The notes under the pieces: generated by a model
Databases searched by the model: none
The model's input: only the letters and a program-made list of their open reading frames with translations
Told to the model about the DNA's origin: nothing
Shown: piece by piece, positions 43,974 through 53,736 of the stretch
How the letters are laid out: every line of letters starts with the position of its first letter
Numbering within the stretch: position 1 is the stretch's first letter
Translations under genes and position numbers: made by a program
Assembly: GCA_002422085.1 (NCBI GenBank)
Contig: DISZ01000019.1
Span: 345,346 to 409,345, forward strand
Direction: 5' to 3'
From: Rhodobacteraceae bacterium UBA6197
GTDB taxonomy: Bacteria; Pseudomonadota; Alphaproteobacteria; Rhodobacterales; Rhodobacteraceae
DNA: 64,000 nt

Positions 43974-44261
43974 CTAGCTCTCTTCTCCGTTCAGCCGATC
44001 ACGCAGCAGCTTGCCGGTCTTGAAGAACGGCACATGCTTTTCATCGACCTCTACCGACGTGCCGGTGCGCGGGTTGCGCCCGACACGCGCGTCGCGCTTT
44101 TTCACCGAAAAGGCGCCAAAGCCGCGCAACTCTACCCGATCGCCGCGGGCCATCGCTTCGACGATTTCGTCGAAGATCGTGTTCACGATCTTTTCGACGT
44201 CTCGTTGAAACAAGTGCGGGTTTTCTTCGGAAATCTTCGCAATCAGTTCAGACCGGATCAT
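43974..44261 (-). CDS. ihfB: Integration host factor subunit beta
   Basis: A 95-aa HU/IHF-family DNA-bending protein. [10 protein letters not shown] start, E-L-R-G-F-G-A-F in the middle, and the DNA-intercalating arm with R-N-P-R-T-G are clear. Length and start match IhfB; the longer upstream frame lacks coding character. It is followed by lapA and preceded by rpsA on the same strand, the standard rpsA-ihfB order. Confidence 0.95.
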   Translation of the reverse strand: MIRSELIAKISEENPHLFQRDVEKIVNTIFDEIVEAMARGDRVELRGFGAFSVKKRDARVGRNPRTGTSVEVDEKHVPFFKTGKLLRDRLNGEES

Positions 44262-44477
44262 GCGTATCCCCCCAAGGATCCCAGGGCGGCAGACCCGGGT
44301 GCTATTATTTGTTCCAACTATAGGCAGAAATTTCCGCCGGACAAACAGCAAAGGCTTGGAAAGGCGCAGAATTTCGGACCATGAGCCGTATCTGGCCACC
44401 TCGGATGCACCTTTTGCAGCGCAGCATGGACCCAAAGCCCCCCGCAGAGCGGGCCAAAGCCGAATCGCCCAAACGCA

Positions 44478-44505
44478 AATGGCCCCGCCAAAAGGCGGGG
44501 CCATT
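44478..44505 (-). terminator. Rho-independent terminator of rpsA
   Basis: AATGGCCCCGCC, loop of four A (T on the transcript), GGCGGGGCCATT: a 12-bp perfect stem, 24 bases beyond the rpsA stop on the minus strand, followed by a T-rich stretch. Confidence 0.88.
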
Positions 44506-44528
44506 CCGGTTTTCATAAACCTTTCGGC

Positions 44529-46208
44529 CTATTTGTCGCCCTTCAGCGCGGCGCCGAGGATGTCGCCCAAAGACGCTCCCGAATCTGACGAACCATACTG
44601 TTCCACGGCTTCTTTCTCTTCGGCGATCTCACGCGCCTTGATCGAGACGCCAAGACGGCGGGTCTTGCTGTCCACGTTGGTCACGCGCACATCGACCTTG
44701 TCACCGACCTGGAAGCGCTCGGGGCGCTGGTCGGCACGGTCACGCGACAGGTCCGAACGACGGATGAACGACTTCATGCCGTTGTAGTCGCACTCGATCC
44801 CGCCTTCCTCGATCGCCGTCACTTCGACGGTGATGATCGAGCCACGCTTCACACCGTCAACCGCGTCCGAGAACGTGTCGGCATCGAGGCCCTTGATCGA
44901 CAGCGAAATACGCTCTTTCTCGACGTCCACTTCGGTGACAGCGGCTTTCACCATGTCGCCCTTGCGGTAGTTCTGAATCGCGTCTTCGCCGCGCTGATCC
45001 CAGCTCAGATCCGACAGGTGGACCATGCCGTCGATGTCGTTGTCGAGGCCAATGAACAGACCGAATTCGGTGATGTTCTTGACTTCGCCTTCGATGACGG
45101 TGTTGACCGGGTTGGCCTCGGCGAACACTTCCCACGGGTTGCGCATGGTCTGTTTCAGACCCAGCGAAACGCGGCGCTTGGCGGTGTCGATTTCCAGAAC
45201 CATGACGTCAACCTCTTGCGAGGTGGACACGATCTTGCCCGGATGGACGTTCTTCTTGGTCCAGGACATTTCAGAAACGTGCACCAGACCTTCGACACCG
45301 GCTTCCAGCTCAACGAAGGCGCCGTAATCGGTGATGTTGGTCACGCGGCCCTTGTGGACCGAGTTCAGCGGGAATTTCGATTCGACCGAATCCCACGGGT
45401 CGTTTTGCAGCTGCTTCATGCCAAGGCTGATGCGGTGCGTTTCCTTGTTGATCTTGACGACCTGAACCTTGACGGTTTCGCCGATCGCAAGGATCTCGGA
45501 CGGGTGGTTGACCCGGCGCCACGCCATGTCGGTGACATGCAGCAGGCCATCAACGCCGCCCAGATCAACGAAGGCACCGTATTCGGTGATGTTCTTGACC
45601 ACGCCGTCGACGGTCTGACCTTCGGTCAGGTTGCCAATGACTTCGGCGCGCTGTTCGGCACGGCTTTCTTCAAGGATCGCACGACGCGACACCACGATGT
45701 TGCCCCGACGACGATCCATTTTCAGGATCTGGAACGGCTGCTTCAGACCCATCAGCGGGCCGGCATCACGCACCGGACGCACGTCAACCTGGCTGCCCGG
45801 CAAGAAGGCCACAGCGCCGCCAAGATCGACGGTAAAGCCGCCTTTGACGCGGCCGAAGATGGCGCCATCGACGCGCTCTTCTTTGGCATAGGCCTGTTCC
45901 AGACGGTCCCAGGCCTCTTCACGGCGGGCTTTTTCACGGCTGATGACAGCCTCGCCACGCGCGTTTTCAACACGGTCAAGATAAACCTCAACCTCATCGC
46001 CAACGGCGATCGAGGGGGTCTCGCCCGGGTTGGCAAATTCTTTCAGATCAACGCGGCCTTCCATTTTGTAGCCGACGTCGATAATGGCCTGGCCCGCCTC
46101 GATGGCGATGACCTTGCCTTTGACAACCGAACCCTCTTCGGGGGTGTCAATCTCGAAGCTCTCGTTCAAGAGGGCTTCAAATTCTTCCATGGTGGTTTTG
46201 GCGCACAT
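44529..46208 (-). CDS. rpsA: 30S ribosomal protein S1
   Basis: A 559-aa S1 protein, which unfolds and docks mRNA on the small subunit. Six S1/OB repeats are visible: two atypical N-terminal ones (starting near residues 20 and 110), then four canonical units (I-T-E-Y-G-A-F-V-D-L, I-T-D-Y-G-A-F-V-E-L, I-T-E-F-G-L-F-I-G-L and a diverged last). The ATG at 46208 has AAGGA about 11 bases upstream and gives the T-M-E-E-F-E-A-L-L-N-E-S-F start typical of alphaproteobacterial S1. It lies downstream of cmk. Confidence 0.97.
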   Translation of the reverse strand: MCAKTTMEEFEALLNESFEIDTPEEGSVVKGKVIAIEAGQAIIDVGYKMEGRVDLKEFANPGETPSIAVGDEVEVYLDRVENARGEAVISREKARREEAWDRLEQAYAKEERVDGAIFGRVKGGFTVDLGGAVAFLPGSQVDVRPVRDAGPLMGLKQPFQILKMDRRRGNIVVSRRAILEESRAEQRAEVIGNLTEGQTVDGVVKNITEYGAFVDLGGVDGLLHVTDMAWRRVNHPSEILAIGETVKVQVVKINKETHRISLGMKQLQNDPWDSVESKFPLNSVHKGRVTNITDYGAFVELEAGVEGLVHVSEMSWTKKNVHPGKIVSTSQEVDVMVLEIDTAKRRVSLGLKQTMRNPWEVFAEANPVNTVIEGEVKNITEFGLFIGLDNDIDGMVHLSDLSWDQRGEDAIQNYRKGDMVKAAVTEVDVEKERISLSIKGLDADTFSDAVDGVKRGSIITVEVTAIEEGGIECDYNGMKSFIRRSDLSRDRADQRPERFQVGDKVDVRVTNVDSKTRRLGVSIKAREIAEEKEAVEQYGSSDSGASLGDILGAALKGDK

Positions 46209-46316
46209 GCGTTCAGTTTTCCTTTTCAAGTGTTTGCTGGCCATGCGGTTGGCTCCGCCGGTCTTTGGTTGGGGTCCGTCGGGCAGACCATTCGGATAAC
46301 GACAAAGGGTCGCGGC

Positions 46317-46913
46317 TTACGCCCGACCCTGCCTGATCCGATTTTCTATGGCCTTGATCGCCTTGTTGACTGCGGCGTCTATAGTCAAATCCGTCGTATC
46401 AAGCAAGAGCGCATCTGCCGCGGGTTTCAGCGGCGCATCGGCCCGCCCCATGTCGCGGGCATCGCGTTCGCGCACCTCGGCCAGAACCTCGGCCGGATCG
46501 CCGCCGACCTCAAGCCAACGGCGATGCGCGCGCACCTCGGCACTGGCCGTGACATAAAGCTTCACCTCGGCCTCGGGGCAGATCACGGTGCCGATGTCGC
46601 GCCCATCCAGAACCGCGCCGCCATCCTGGCGCGCAAACCTGCGCTGGAACGTCACAAGTGCTGCGCGCACTTCGGGGATCACGGCCACCCGGCTGGCCGC
46701 CTGGCCCGCCGCAAGACTGCGCAGATCGTCGCGCGCCAGATCAGCCGGGCAAAGCCCCTGCGCCGCCGCGACCGGGTCGCCCCCCTTGGCGCCGACCGCG
46801 CGATACAAAAGCCCGGTGTCCAGATGCGCAAAGCCGAACTGCGCCGCGATCGCCCGGCCGATCGTGCCCTTGCCCGCCGCCGCCGGCCCGTCAATCGCGA
46901 CTGTGAAACCCAT
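46317..46913 (-). CDS. cmk: Cytidylate kinase
   Basis: A 198-aa (d)CMP kinase. P-loop D-G-P-A-A-A-G-K-G near residue 9, substrate segment L-D-T-G-L-L-Y-R-A near 33, L-D-G-R-D-I-G-T-V near 103 and R-E-R-D near 150 are all intact. AGGAG precedes the ATG at 46913. It stands 51 bases after aroA and 108 bases before rpsA, the conserved aroA-cmk-rpsA arrangement. Confidence 0.95.
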   Translation of the reverse strand: MGFTVAIDGPAAAGKGTIGRAIAAQFGFAHLDTGLLYRAVGAKGGDPVAAAQGLCPADLARDDLRSLAAGQAASRVAVIPEVRAALVTFQRRFARQDGGAVLDGRDIGTVICPEAEVKLYVTASAEVRAHRRWLEVGGDPAEVLAEVRERDARDMGRADAPLKPAADALLLDTTDLTIDAAVNKAIKAIENRIRQGRA

Positions 46914-46964
46914 CTCTATTCTCCTGATCGGGCCATCCGTTGCGCGCTCCGAACCCACCAAGCC

Positions 46965-48311
46965 TCAGGCATCCCGTTCGATCTGGGCACCCAGCCCGGC
47001 CATCAGCGCCTCAAACACCGGAAACGAGGTGGCGATAGGCGAGCCGTCATCGACCGAAACCGGGCGTTGCGTAGCCAGTCCCAGCACCAGAAACGACATC
47101 GCGATGCGGTGGTCGATTTGGCTGGCACATATCGCGCCGCCGGGCACCGCGCCCGTCCCCATGCCATGCACGATCAGGGTGTCTTCGTCTTCCTCGACCC
47201 GCACGCCGCAGGCCTCAAGCCCGCGCGCCATCGCGTCGATCCGGTCGCTTTCCTTGACCCGCAATTCCTTGACCCCGCGCATCACCGTGGTGCCATTGGC
47301 GCAGGCCGCCACAACCGACAGCACCGGGTATTCGTCGATCATGCTGGCGGCGCGGTCTGGCGGCACCTCGATGCCGGTCAGCTCCGAGGCGCGAACCCGC
47401 AGGTCGGCGACCGGCTCGCCGCCCTCTTCGCGCGGATTTTCAAAGGTGATGTCGGCGCCCATCTCGACCAGCGTGGCAAAAAGCCCGTTCCGGGTCGGGT
47501 TCTGGCTGACCCCGGGCACAAGAATATCCGAGCCCGCGACGATCAGCGCCGCACAGACCGGAAACGCGGCCGAGCTGGGGTCGCGCGGCACCGCCACGCT
47601 TTGCGCGCGCAATTCAGGCTGGCCCGTCAGGGTGATGATCCGGCCCTCGGGGGCATCCTCGACCGTCAGTTCGGCACCAAACCCGCGCAGCATCCGTTCC
47701 GAATGGTCGCGCGTCGGTTCGCGTTCAATCACCACGGTCTGGCCCGGCGCGTTCAGCCCCGCCAGCAGCACCGCCGATTTCACCTGCGCCGAGGGCATCG
47801 GCGTGACGTAGCGCACCGGAACCGGGTCCGCCGCCCCGACCAGCGTCATCGGCAACCGCCCGCCCCTGCGCCCATAGGCCCGTGCCCCGAACAGCGCCAG
47901 CGGATCTGTCACCCGGCCCATAGGCCGTTTGCGCAAAGAGGCGTCGCCCGTAAAGGTCGCGGTGATCGGGCTGGTTGCCATCGCACCCATGACAAGACGC
48001 ACCCCGGTGCCCGAGTTGCCGCAATCGATCACCGCTTCCGGTTCTGCAAACCCGCCCACGCCCACGCCATGCACCGACCAGCTGCCGGGCCCATGCTGCA
48101 CCACCTCGGCGCCAAGGGCACGCATCGCGGCGGCGGTATCCAGAACGTCCTGCCCCTCCAGCAGGCCGCTGACCCGCGTCTCGCCCACCGACAGCGCCCC
48201 AAGGATCAACGCGCGATGCGAAATCGACTTGTCGCCGGGCACCTCGGCCACCCCCTTCAGCGCACCGGATCTGCGCGCTGTCATCTTGATCGGGTTGCCA
48301 TGGCCGGACAT
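46965..48311 (-). CDS. aroA: 3-phosphoshikimate 1-carboxyvinyltransferase, class II
   Basis: A 448-aa EPSP synthase that joins shikimate-3-phosphate and PEP in aromatic amino acid synthesis. It carries all class II signatures: G-D-K-S (about residue 27), S-A-Q-V-K (about 180), R-D-H-S-E (about 206) and N-P-T-R (about 280). The PEP/glyphosate-binding loop reads G-N-S-G-T-G, so it has Gly where the CP4-type tolerant enzyme has Ala. GGGAGAG precedes the ATG at 48311; the upstream extension is rejected. It heads aroA-cmk-rpsA. Confidence 0.96.
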   Translation of the reverse strand: MSGHGNPIKMTARRSGALKGVAEVPGDKSISHRALILGALSVGETRVSGLLEGQDVLDTAAAMRALGAEVVQHGPGSWSVHGVGVGGFAEPEAVIDCGNSGTGVRLVMGAMATSPITATFTGDASLRKRPMGRVTDPLALFGARAYGRRGGRLPMTLVGAADPVPVRYVTPMPSAQVKSAVLLAGLNAPGQTVVIEREPTRDHSERMLRGFGAELTVEDAPEGRIITLTGQPELRAQSVAVPRDPSSAAFPVCAALIVAGSDILVPGVSQNPTRNGLFATLVEMGADITFENPREEGGEPVADLRVRASELTGIEVPPDRAASMIDEYPVLSVVAACANGTTVMRGVKELRVKESDRIDAMARGLEACGVRVEEDEDTLIVHGMGTGAVPGGAICASQIDHRIAMSFLVLGLATQRPVSVDDGSPIATSFPVFEALMAGLGAQIERDA

Positions 48312-48411
48312 CTTACTCTCCCTCGAGATCCTGGCCCGCCTGATAGCGCAAGCGCAATCAGCCGTCCATTGCAGCCGTGCCGTCTGGCCGAATTTCCGGG
48401 CCGGCCCCCGG

Positions 48412-49161
48412 CTAGAGCTTTCGGAAGGTCGCGTAATCAGGCACGCGACCCTCGCGCAGCGCCTTTTGTTCATAGCGCGTCGAAATCCAGTCGTCCCAAG
48501 GCGTGCCTGAATGCGCCTCAAGCACGAACCCGGCCTTTGGCACCTCGGCCAGGGCCTGGCGCATGTAGTCGGGAATATCGGTCGCCACGCGAAACTCGGC
48601 CCCTGGCGCCAGAACCCGCACCAGCGGCAACAGATGGTCTTGCGTCACAAAGCGGCGGCGGTGGTGGCGACGCTTTGGCCAAGGGTCGGGGTAGTTCAGA
48701 AAAGCACGCCCGATTACCCCGTCTGGAAGCACATCAAAAAGGTCGCGCACATCGCCCGGATAGACCGCAAGATTGCTGACGCCCGCCGCGCGGATCTTGC
48801 CCAAAAGCATCGCCACGCCATTGATGAACGGCTCGCAGCCGATGATCCCGACCTGAGGGTAGCGCGCGGCCATATGTACCAGATGCTCGCCACCGCCGAA
48901 CCCGACCTCAAGCCAGACCGGGCGCGCTTCGCCAAAGATCGCCGCAACCTCGATCGGTGTGCGGTCGGGGTTCTCTGTCGGCGCCACCCCATGCGGACAC
49001 AGCGTCCCAAGATCCTCGCTCAGATAGCCGCGCTGGCTTTGGCGAATGGTCTTGCCGATCCGACGGCCATAAAAATTGCGCCACTCTGGCGCGGCATCGG
49101 CACCGGCATCGGCATCGGCGTCGTCAGGCAGCGGGCTCTCGGGTTCGGGTTTGTCACTCAT
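48412..49161 (-). CDS. trmB: tRNA (guanine-N7-)-methyltransferase
   Basis: A 249-aa SAM-dependent enzyme that methylates G46 of tRNAs. The SAM motif is E-V-G-F-G-G-G-E-H near residue 88; [17 protein letters not shown] near residue 155 is the family signature; T-D-I-P-D-Y follows near 195. The N-terminus has an acidic low-complexity stretch (D-A-D-A-D-A-G-A-D). The ATG at 49161 is preferred over one four codons upstream. It lies 233 bases after metK, so substrate (SAM) synthesis and use are neighbours. Confidence 0.94.
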   Translation of the reverse strand: MSDKPEPESPLPDDADADAGADAAPEWRNFYGRRIGKTIRQSQRGYLSEDLGTLCPHGVAPTENPDRTPIEVAAIFGEARPVWLEVGFGGGEHLVHMAARYPQVGIIGCEPFINGVAMLLGKIRAAGVSNLAVYPGDVRDLFDVLPDGVIGRAFLNYPDPWPKRRHHRRRFVTQDHLLPLVRVLAPGAEFRVATDIPDYMRQALAEVPKAGFVLEAHSGTPWDDWISTRYEQKALREGRVPDYATFRKL

Positions 49162-49220
49162 GCGCGGCCTCATGCCGCCCCCCACACCGCCCGTCAAGCG
49201 CAAAGCCTGCGCCCGACCCG

Positions 49221-49262
49221 TTTCATCTTTGCTCAAATATCCCCGCCAGAGGCTTCGCCGCC
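49221..49262. repeat. Dispersed intergenic repeat, copy 2
   Basis: TTTCATCTTTGCTCAAATATCCCCGCCAGAGG-type sequence, matching the first 20 bases of the element at 18122 (TTCATCTT-N-GC-N-AAATATCC) and the layout of the one at the window end. It lies between metK and trmB. Confidence 0.5.
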
Positions 49263-49298
49263 CGCCACAACCTCCAACATCGGGCCTTGAACGGCAGC

Positions 49299-49326
49299 GG
49301 GCGCACAAGCCTTGGCTCGTGCGCCC
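49299..49326 (-). terminator. Hairpin after metK
   Basis: GGGCGCAC and GTGCGCCC pair perfectly, with an inner GCC/GGC, about 70 bases after the metK stop on the minus strand. No T-run follows, so termination is possible but not certain. Confidence 0.45.
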
Positions 49327-49393
49327 GCCAGCGGCCAATCGCCCGGACGTGGGCATGGGACGTGGGGCCAGATGACCCCGCGCACCACCTGCG

Positions 49394-50560
49394 CTACAGC
49401 GCCTTTTTCAGTGCCTCGACCAGATCGAGCCGTTCCCATGAAAAACCGCCATCGGCCTCGGGCGCGCGCCCAAAATGGCCATAGGCAGAGGTGCGCGCAT
49501 AGATCGGGCGGCACAGGTCCAGGTGTTCGCGAATGCCGCGAGGTGTCAGGTCCATCAACTCGGACACGATCCGCTCGATCTCGGATTCAGGCACTTCGCC
49601 GGTGCCGTAGGTCTCGGCATAGATCGACAGCGGCTTGGCGACGCCGATCGCATAGCTGACCTGAATGCAGCAGCGCTTTGCCAGACCGGCCGCCACCACG
49701 TTCTTGGCCAGATAGCGCGCGGCATAGGCCGCCGAGCGATCCACCTTTGTGGGATCCTTGCCCGAGAATGCTCCGCCACCATGCGGCGCCGCCCCACCAT
49801 AGGTATCGACGATAATCTTGCGCCCGGTCAGGCCCGCATCCCCGTCCGGGCCGCCAATGACGAAAGTTCCGGTCGGGTTGACCCACCATTCGGTCTTGTC
49901 GGTGATCCAGCCCTCGGGCAGGACCTCGCGGATATAGGGCTCGACGATGCCGCGAATGTCGTCGCTGGTCTGCTTTTTATGCGCATGCTGCGTCGACAGA
50001 ACGATCGAGGTCACCTCGACCGGCTTGCCGTTGGAATAGCGCAGGCTCAGCTGCGACTTGGCGTCGGGGCGCAGGCTGGGTTCGGCGCCCGATTTGCGCA
50101 CTTCGGCCAGACGCCGCAAGATCGCGTGCGAATACTGGATCGGCGCCGGCATCAAGGCCTCGGTCTCATCGGTGGCATAGCCGAACATGATGCCTTGATC
50201 GCCGGCACCATCCTTGTCCACGCCTTGCGCGATATGCGCCGACTGCTTGTGCAGATAGTTGTGGACCTTGATGTTTTCCCAGTGAAATTTCTTCTGCTCA
50301 TAGCCGATGTCGCGCACGCAATCGCGCACGATGCCATCGACCCGTTTGATGAAATCATTCAGCGTCACCGCGTCCGACAGACCGACCTCGCCGCCAACCA
50401 CAACGCGGTTGGTGGTGGCAAAGGTTTCGCAGGCCACGCGGGCATTGGGTTCTTGCGCCAGAAAAGCGTCCAGAACCGCATCGGAAATACGGTCGCAAAC
50501 CTTGTCAGGGTGCCCTTCCGAGACGGACTCGGAAGTAAAGACATAGTCGTTTCGTGTCAT
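49394..50560 (-). CDS. metK: S-adenosylmethionine synthetase
   Basis: A 388-aa methionine adenosyltransferase that makes SAM from methionine and ATP. Signatures: S-E-G-H-P-D-K near residue 13, [11 protein letters not shown] near 115, and G-G-G-A-F-S-G-K-D near 270 (P-loop-like). The C-terminal domain contains an additional His/Thr-rich Q-H-A-H-K-K-Q-T segment. The ATG at 50560 is fixed by the riboswitch-controlled ribosome site (GGAG at 50570-50573). It follows lnt closely, so regulation by SAM acts within the operon. Confidence 0.97.
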   Translation of the reverse strand: MTRNDYVFTSESVSEGHPDKVCDRISDAVLDAFLAQEPNARVACETFATTNRVVVGGEVGLSDAVTLNDFIKRVDGIVRDCVRDIGYEQKKFHWENIKVHNYLHKQSAHIAQGVDKDGAGDQGIMFGYATDETEALMPAPIQYSHAILRRLAEVRKSGAEPSLRPDAKSQLSLRYSNGKPVEVTSIVLSTQHAHKKQTSDDIRGIVEPYIREVLPEGWITDKTEWWVNPTGTFVIGGPDGDAGLTGRKIIVDTYGGAAPHGGGAFSGKDPTKVDRSAAYAARYLAKNVVAAGLAKRCCIQVSYAIGVAKPLSIYAETYGTGEVPESEIERIVSELMDLTPRGIREHLDLCRPIYARTSAYGHFGRAPEADGGFSWERLDLVEALKKAL

Positions 50561-50567
50561 GGGGAAG

Positions 50568-50610
50568 TGCTCCATTGATAAATCCGCCACGCCAGGAAGC
50601 CGTTGTGACG
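50568..50610 (-). ncRNA. SAM/SAH riboswitch controlling metK translation
   Basis: On the minus strand CGUCAC (50610-50605) pairs with GUGGCG (50590-50585, one G-U) around the 14-base loop AACGGCUUCCUGGC. The 3' segment AAUGGAGCA (50576-50568) can pair with loop bases GCUUCC to form the H-type pseudoknot. Loop and 3' segment match the known SAM/SAH riboswitch consensus from Rhodobacterales metK leaders. The pseudoknot strand contains the metK Shine-Dalgarno (GGAG, 50573-50570), so SAM binding should hide it and block translation. Confidence 0.93.
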
Positions 50611-50624
50611 GTTGTGTCCCTTGC

Positions 50625-52214
50625 CTAGACCCGGCGTCGCCCCCGGTCAACGCCTTTCGACCGCATCCGCAACAGCAAGGCCATGGCTGCGACGATAAAG
50701 CCAAGAACCGGCGCGTCGCCAAACCGGCTATAGACCGTTGCCGGCAGCGATGCGGGCAGCGCCGCGTCAACCACCCCGGCCTGATCCATGCCCAGGAAGG
50801 CGATGATCCGCCCCTTGGCGTCGATCACCGCCGACACCCCGGTATTGGCCGCGCGCGCCAGCGGCAGGCCGCTTTCCACCGCCCGAAGCCGCGCCTGCGC
50901 CAGATGCTGCCACGGCCCCGACAGCGCCCCGAACCAGGCGTCATTGGTCACCTGCAACAGCCAGTCCGCCCGGCGCGGCGCGGCCCGCAAATCCTGCGCG
51001 AACACCGCCTCGTAGCAGATCAGCGGCTGCACCAGCCCCAACCGCCCCAGATCCAGCACCTGCGCCCCCGGCCCCGCCGAATAGCCATGCCCCGCCTGCG
51101 CCGCAAAGGCCGACAGGCCAAACCGCCCGGCCAGATCACCAAAGGGGACATATTCGCCAAAAGGCACAAGGTGGAACTTGTCATAGACCGCCTGCACCGA
51201 AGCATCAGGGCCGATCACCGCAAGACTGTTATAGTAGCGCGCGCCTTCGGACCGCTGGATCCCCAGCGCCACGGGAACACCCGCCGCCGCCTCGGCCACC
51301 ATTACCAGCCCCTGCCCCGGATCCTCCAGCAAGAACGGCACCGCCGTTTCAGGCCAGACGATCAGGTCGGGCCGGGTGGTGAAGGGGGCGGCGGTCAGAT
51401 CGAGATGGCGGACAAAGAACTCGCGCATCTTGTCGGGTTGCCATTTCTCCGCCTGCGCGGCGTTGGGCTGAACCAGACGCAGATGCAGCGCGGGGGTGCG
51501 GTCGGGCATTGGTTCCGCCAGACGCGCCGCGCCCGCCAACCACAGCCCTGTCACCGCCAGCGCCGCCGCGACAAGCGCCGGCATGCGCGCCTTCGGTGCC
51601 AGCGCAGCGGTGGCGGCGGGCAAAGCAAGGATCAGCGTCAACCCGACCGGCCCGACAAAGGCAGCCGCCTGCATCACCGGCGTGCCGATCCAGACATGGC
51701 CCAAAAGCACCCAGGGAAAGCCAGTGAAAAGATAGCCGCGCAGCAGGTCCGACGCGCCAAACCCCAGCGCCATCGCCAAGGCGCGGCGGTTGCGCCCCGC
51801 GCCCGCATCCAGAGCCGGGCCGCCCAAGACCGCCCCAAGCACCGTCGCCAGCGCCCAGAACAGCCCCATGCCAGCGGCCATGAACACCAGCGCAAAGGGT
51901 GCCATCCAGCCGTAGACCTCAGGCTCGACAAAAAATGGCTCGACGATCCAGAACATCGCGGTGGCGCCGTAGCCGGTGCCCGCAGCCCATCCGACCCAAC
52001 CCGCGCGCACAGCACCGGGCTCCGCCACCGCAAGCATCAGCACCCCGGCAAAGGCCGGAAGCGCCACCCACCAAAGCCCGAAAGGCGCCTGTCCCAGCGC
52101 CACCAGCGCGCCGCAAATCGCCGCCAGCGTCAGCGCCATCCAGCCGGGCCGGGCCAGCGCCCCGAACACGGCGCGAAAGGCGGGGCGCACCCCTATCCGC
52201 GCCGCAAGATTCAT
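50625..52214 (-). CDS. lnt: Apolipoprotein N-acyltransferase
   Basis: A 529-aa inner-membrane enzyme that adds the third acyl chain to lipoproteins. The N-terminal half has about six helices and the C-terminal half is a nitrilase-like domain with the catalytic triad: Glu in V-W-P-E-T-A-V-P, Lys in [12 protein letters not shown], and Cys in L-I-C-Y-E-A-V-F. The start overlaps corC by four bases. It ends 15 bases before the metK riboswitch begins. Confidence 0.95.
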   Translation of the reverse strand: MNLAARIGVRPAFRAVFGALARPGWMALTLAAICGALVALGQAPFGLWWVALPAFAGVLMLAVAEPGAVRAGWVGWAAGTGYGATAMFWIVEPFFVEPEVYGWMAPFALVFMAAGMGLFWALATVLGAVLGGPALDAGAGRNRRALAMALGFGASDLLRGYLFTGFPWVLLGHVWIGTPVMQAAAFVGPVGLTLILALPAATAALAPKARMPALVAAALAVTGLWLAGAARLAEPMPDRTPALHLRLVQPNAAQAEKWQPDKMREFFVRHLDLTAAPFTTRPDLIVWPETAVPFLLEDPGQGLVMVAEAAAGVPVALGIQRSEGARYYNSLAVIGPDASVQAVYDKFHLVPFGEYVPFGDLAGRFGLSAFAAQAGHGYSAGPGAQVLDLGRLGLVQPLICYEAVFAQDLRAAPRRADWLLQVTNDAWFGALSGPWQHLAQARLRAVESGLPLARAANTGVSAVIDAKGRIIAFLGMDQAGVVDAALPASLPATVYSRFGDAPVLGFIVAAMALLLRMRSKGVDRGRRRV

Positions 52215-53161
52215 CCCTGATTCGCAGCGCCGGATTGCGTTGCGGTATCGGTTTTCGTCGCGGTATCGGATTTCGCCACGACGCCGGGCAAACGCAGACG
52301 CAGGCGCTTGATCCGGCGCGGATCGGCATCCACCACCTCAATCTCGACGCCGTTATCCATGACGATCACCTCACCACGGGCCGGCACCCGGTCCACCAGC
52401 ATGAACACCAGACCGCCCAGCGTATCGATTTCCTCATCGGCCTCGGCGTTGGCCAGCTTCATGCCGATCTCGGCCTCGAATTCCTGTAACGGGGCGCGCG
52501 CCTGCGCCAGATACTGACCCGGTTTTTCCGCCACCCAAAAGCCGCCCTCGGCCTCGTCATGTTCATCCTCGATCTCGCCGATGATCTGCTCGATCAGGTC
52601 CTCGAGCGTGACCAGACCGTCCACGCCGCCATATTCGTCAATCACTAAAGCCATGTGAATGCGCTGCGCCTGCATCTTTTGCAGCAATACCCCGATCGGC
52701 ATCGAGGGCGGCACATAAAGCAATGGCCGCAACAACTTGCGCAGTGAAAACCGACCCGGAGGCGCGGCGTTGAAACCATATTCCATCGCCAGATCCTTGA
52801 GGTGGATCAGGCCCAGCGGGCTATCGAGCGTGCCTTTGAAAACGGGTATCCGCGAGAACCCCTGCGCCCGGAACACCTCGACCAGATCGTCGCGCGAGAT
52901 GGTGACAGGCACGGCTGCAATCTCGACCTTCGGAACCGCCACATCCTCGACCCGCATCCGGCGCAGATTGACCATGCCGGGCAGTGTCAGGGCCGGAGGC
53001 GCATTGGCAAGGCGGGCAGTGGGTTCGTCGGTTTCCGAGGGGCTGAGCGCGTCCATGATGCGGCCAAAAAAGCCGCGCGATGCGGCCTCGGTGTTACTGT
53101 CATCCTCGTCGGTATCCGACGCCGAAGCGGCGGGGCTGGGTCCGTCAACGCTTTGTCCCAT
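52211..53161 (-). CDS. corC: CBS-domain hemolysin/CorC-like protein
   Basis: A 316-aa protein with an acidic N-terminus, two CBS domains (about residues 65-125 and 135-195; V-I-D-E-Y-G-G-V-D-G-L-V-T-L-E-D-L-I-E is typical) and a C-terminal CorC/HlyC transporter-associated domain (about 210-295). In E. coli CorC (YbeX) lies between ybeY and lnt and is linked to magnesium/cobalt efflux and ribosome health. The same order is kept here. Low-complexity Thr/Lys/Ala tail. No transmembrane DUF21 domain, as expected for CorC. Confidence 0.92.
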   Translation of the reverse strand: MGQSVDGPSPAASASDTDEDDSNTEAASRGFFGRIMDALSPSETDEPTARLANAPPALTLPGMVNLRRMRVEDVAVPKVEIAAVPVTISRDDLVEVFRAQGFSRIPVFKGTLDSPLGLIHLKDLAMEYGFNAAPPGRFSLRKLLRPLLYVPPSMPIGVLLQKMQAQRIHMALVIDEYGGVDGLVTLEDLIEQIIGEIEDEHDEAEGGFWVAEKPGQYLAQARAPLQEFEAEIGMKLANAEADEEIDTLGGLVFMLVDRVPARGEVIVMDNGVEIEVVDADPRRIKRLRLRLPGVVAKSDTATKTDTATQSGAANQG

Positions 53162-53205
53162 TCGTCCTTTCCGTCTTTGCCGGGAAATGCCCGGAACTAT
53201 TGTCG

Positions 53206-53736
53206 CTAGGCGCGGCGCTCTACATATGGGTCGGCAATACCCATGTGCGCAAGGATGCGGGTCTCGGTATTTTCCATCAACGCGGCGTCCTTGTCACGCA
53301 TGTGGTCATACCCCAGCAGGTGCAAGACCCCGTGCACCAGTAGATGAGCCACATGGTCGGCGATGGGCTTGCCCTGATCGGCGGCCTCGCGCAGGCAGGT
53401 TTCCCAGGCGATGGCGATATCGCCCAGCTCTTCCGGCAGGCCCGGAAGGCCGGGGCCGGGACGCAGGGGCGCGTCGCCATCCACCTCGGCACCGCGTTCC
53501 TCGGAAGGCCAGGACAATACGTTGGTGGGCACCGGCTTGCCGCGAAAATCCTGATTGAGCACCGCAATGCGCGCATCACCGCAGCCCAGAACGCTGATTT
53601 CGCAGGCCCGCGCCGAAATCTGCTGATCGTCCAGCACCGCCAGAACGACGCGTCCAGCCAGATCCTCCAGGCCGAACGCTTCCCAGCGCGGGTCTTCGAT
53701 CAATGTGTCAACCAATGGCTCCATCGTCGCGGTCAT
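53206..53736 (-). CDS. ybeY: Endoribonuclease YbeY
   Basis: A 176-aa zinc-dependent RNase for 16S rRNA 3'-end maturation and ribosome quality control. The metal-binding signature H-G-V-L-H-L-L-G-Y-D-H is intact near residue 137, and L-N-Q-D-F-R-G-K-P-V-P-T-N-V-L-S-W-P near 60 is typical. The ATG at 53736 lies inside the end of phoH (29-base overlap); an ATG at 53724 is an alternative. Slightly longer than usual because of an inserted acidic segment. Confidence 0.94.
   Translation of the reverse strand: MTATMEPLVDTLIEDPRWEAFGLEDLAGRVVLAVLDDQQISARACEISVLGCGDARIAVLNQDFRGKPVPTNVLSWPSEERGAEVDGDAPLRPGPGLPGLPEELGDIAIAWETCLREAADQGKPIADHVAHLLVHGVLHLLGYDHMRDKDAALMENTETRILAHMGIADPYVERRA

Noticed and set aside
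45018..48779. A 1253-codon open frame on the plus strand
   Set aside because: It is antisense to rpsA, cmk, aroA and trmB. Its translation is His/Arg/Gln-rich without motifs; long shadow frames are expected in GC-rich DNA.
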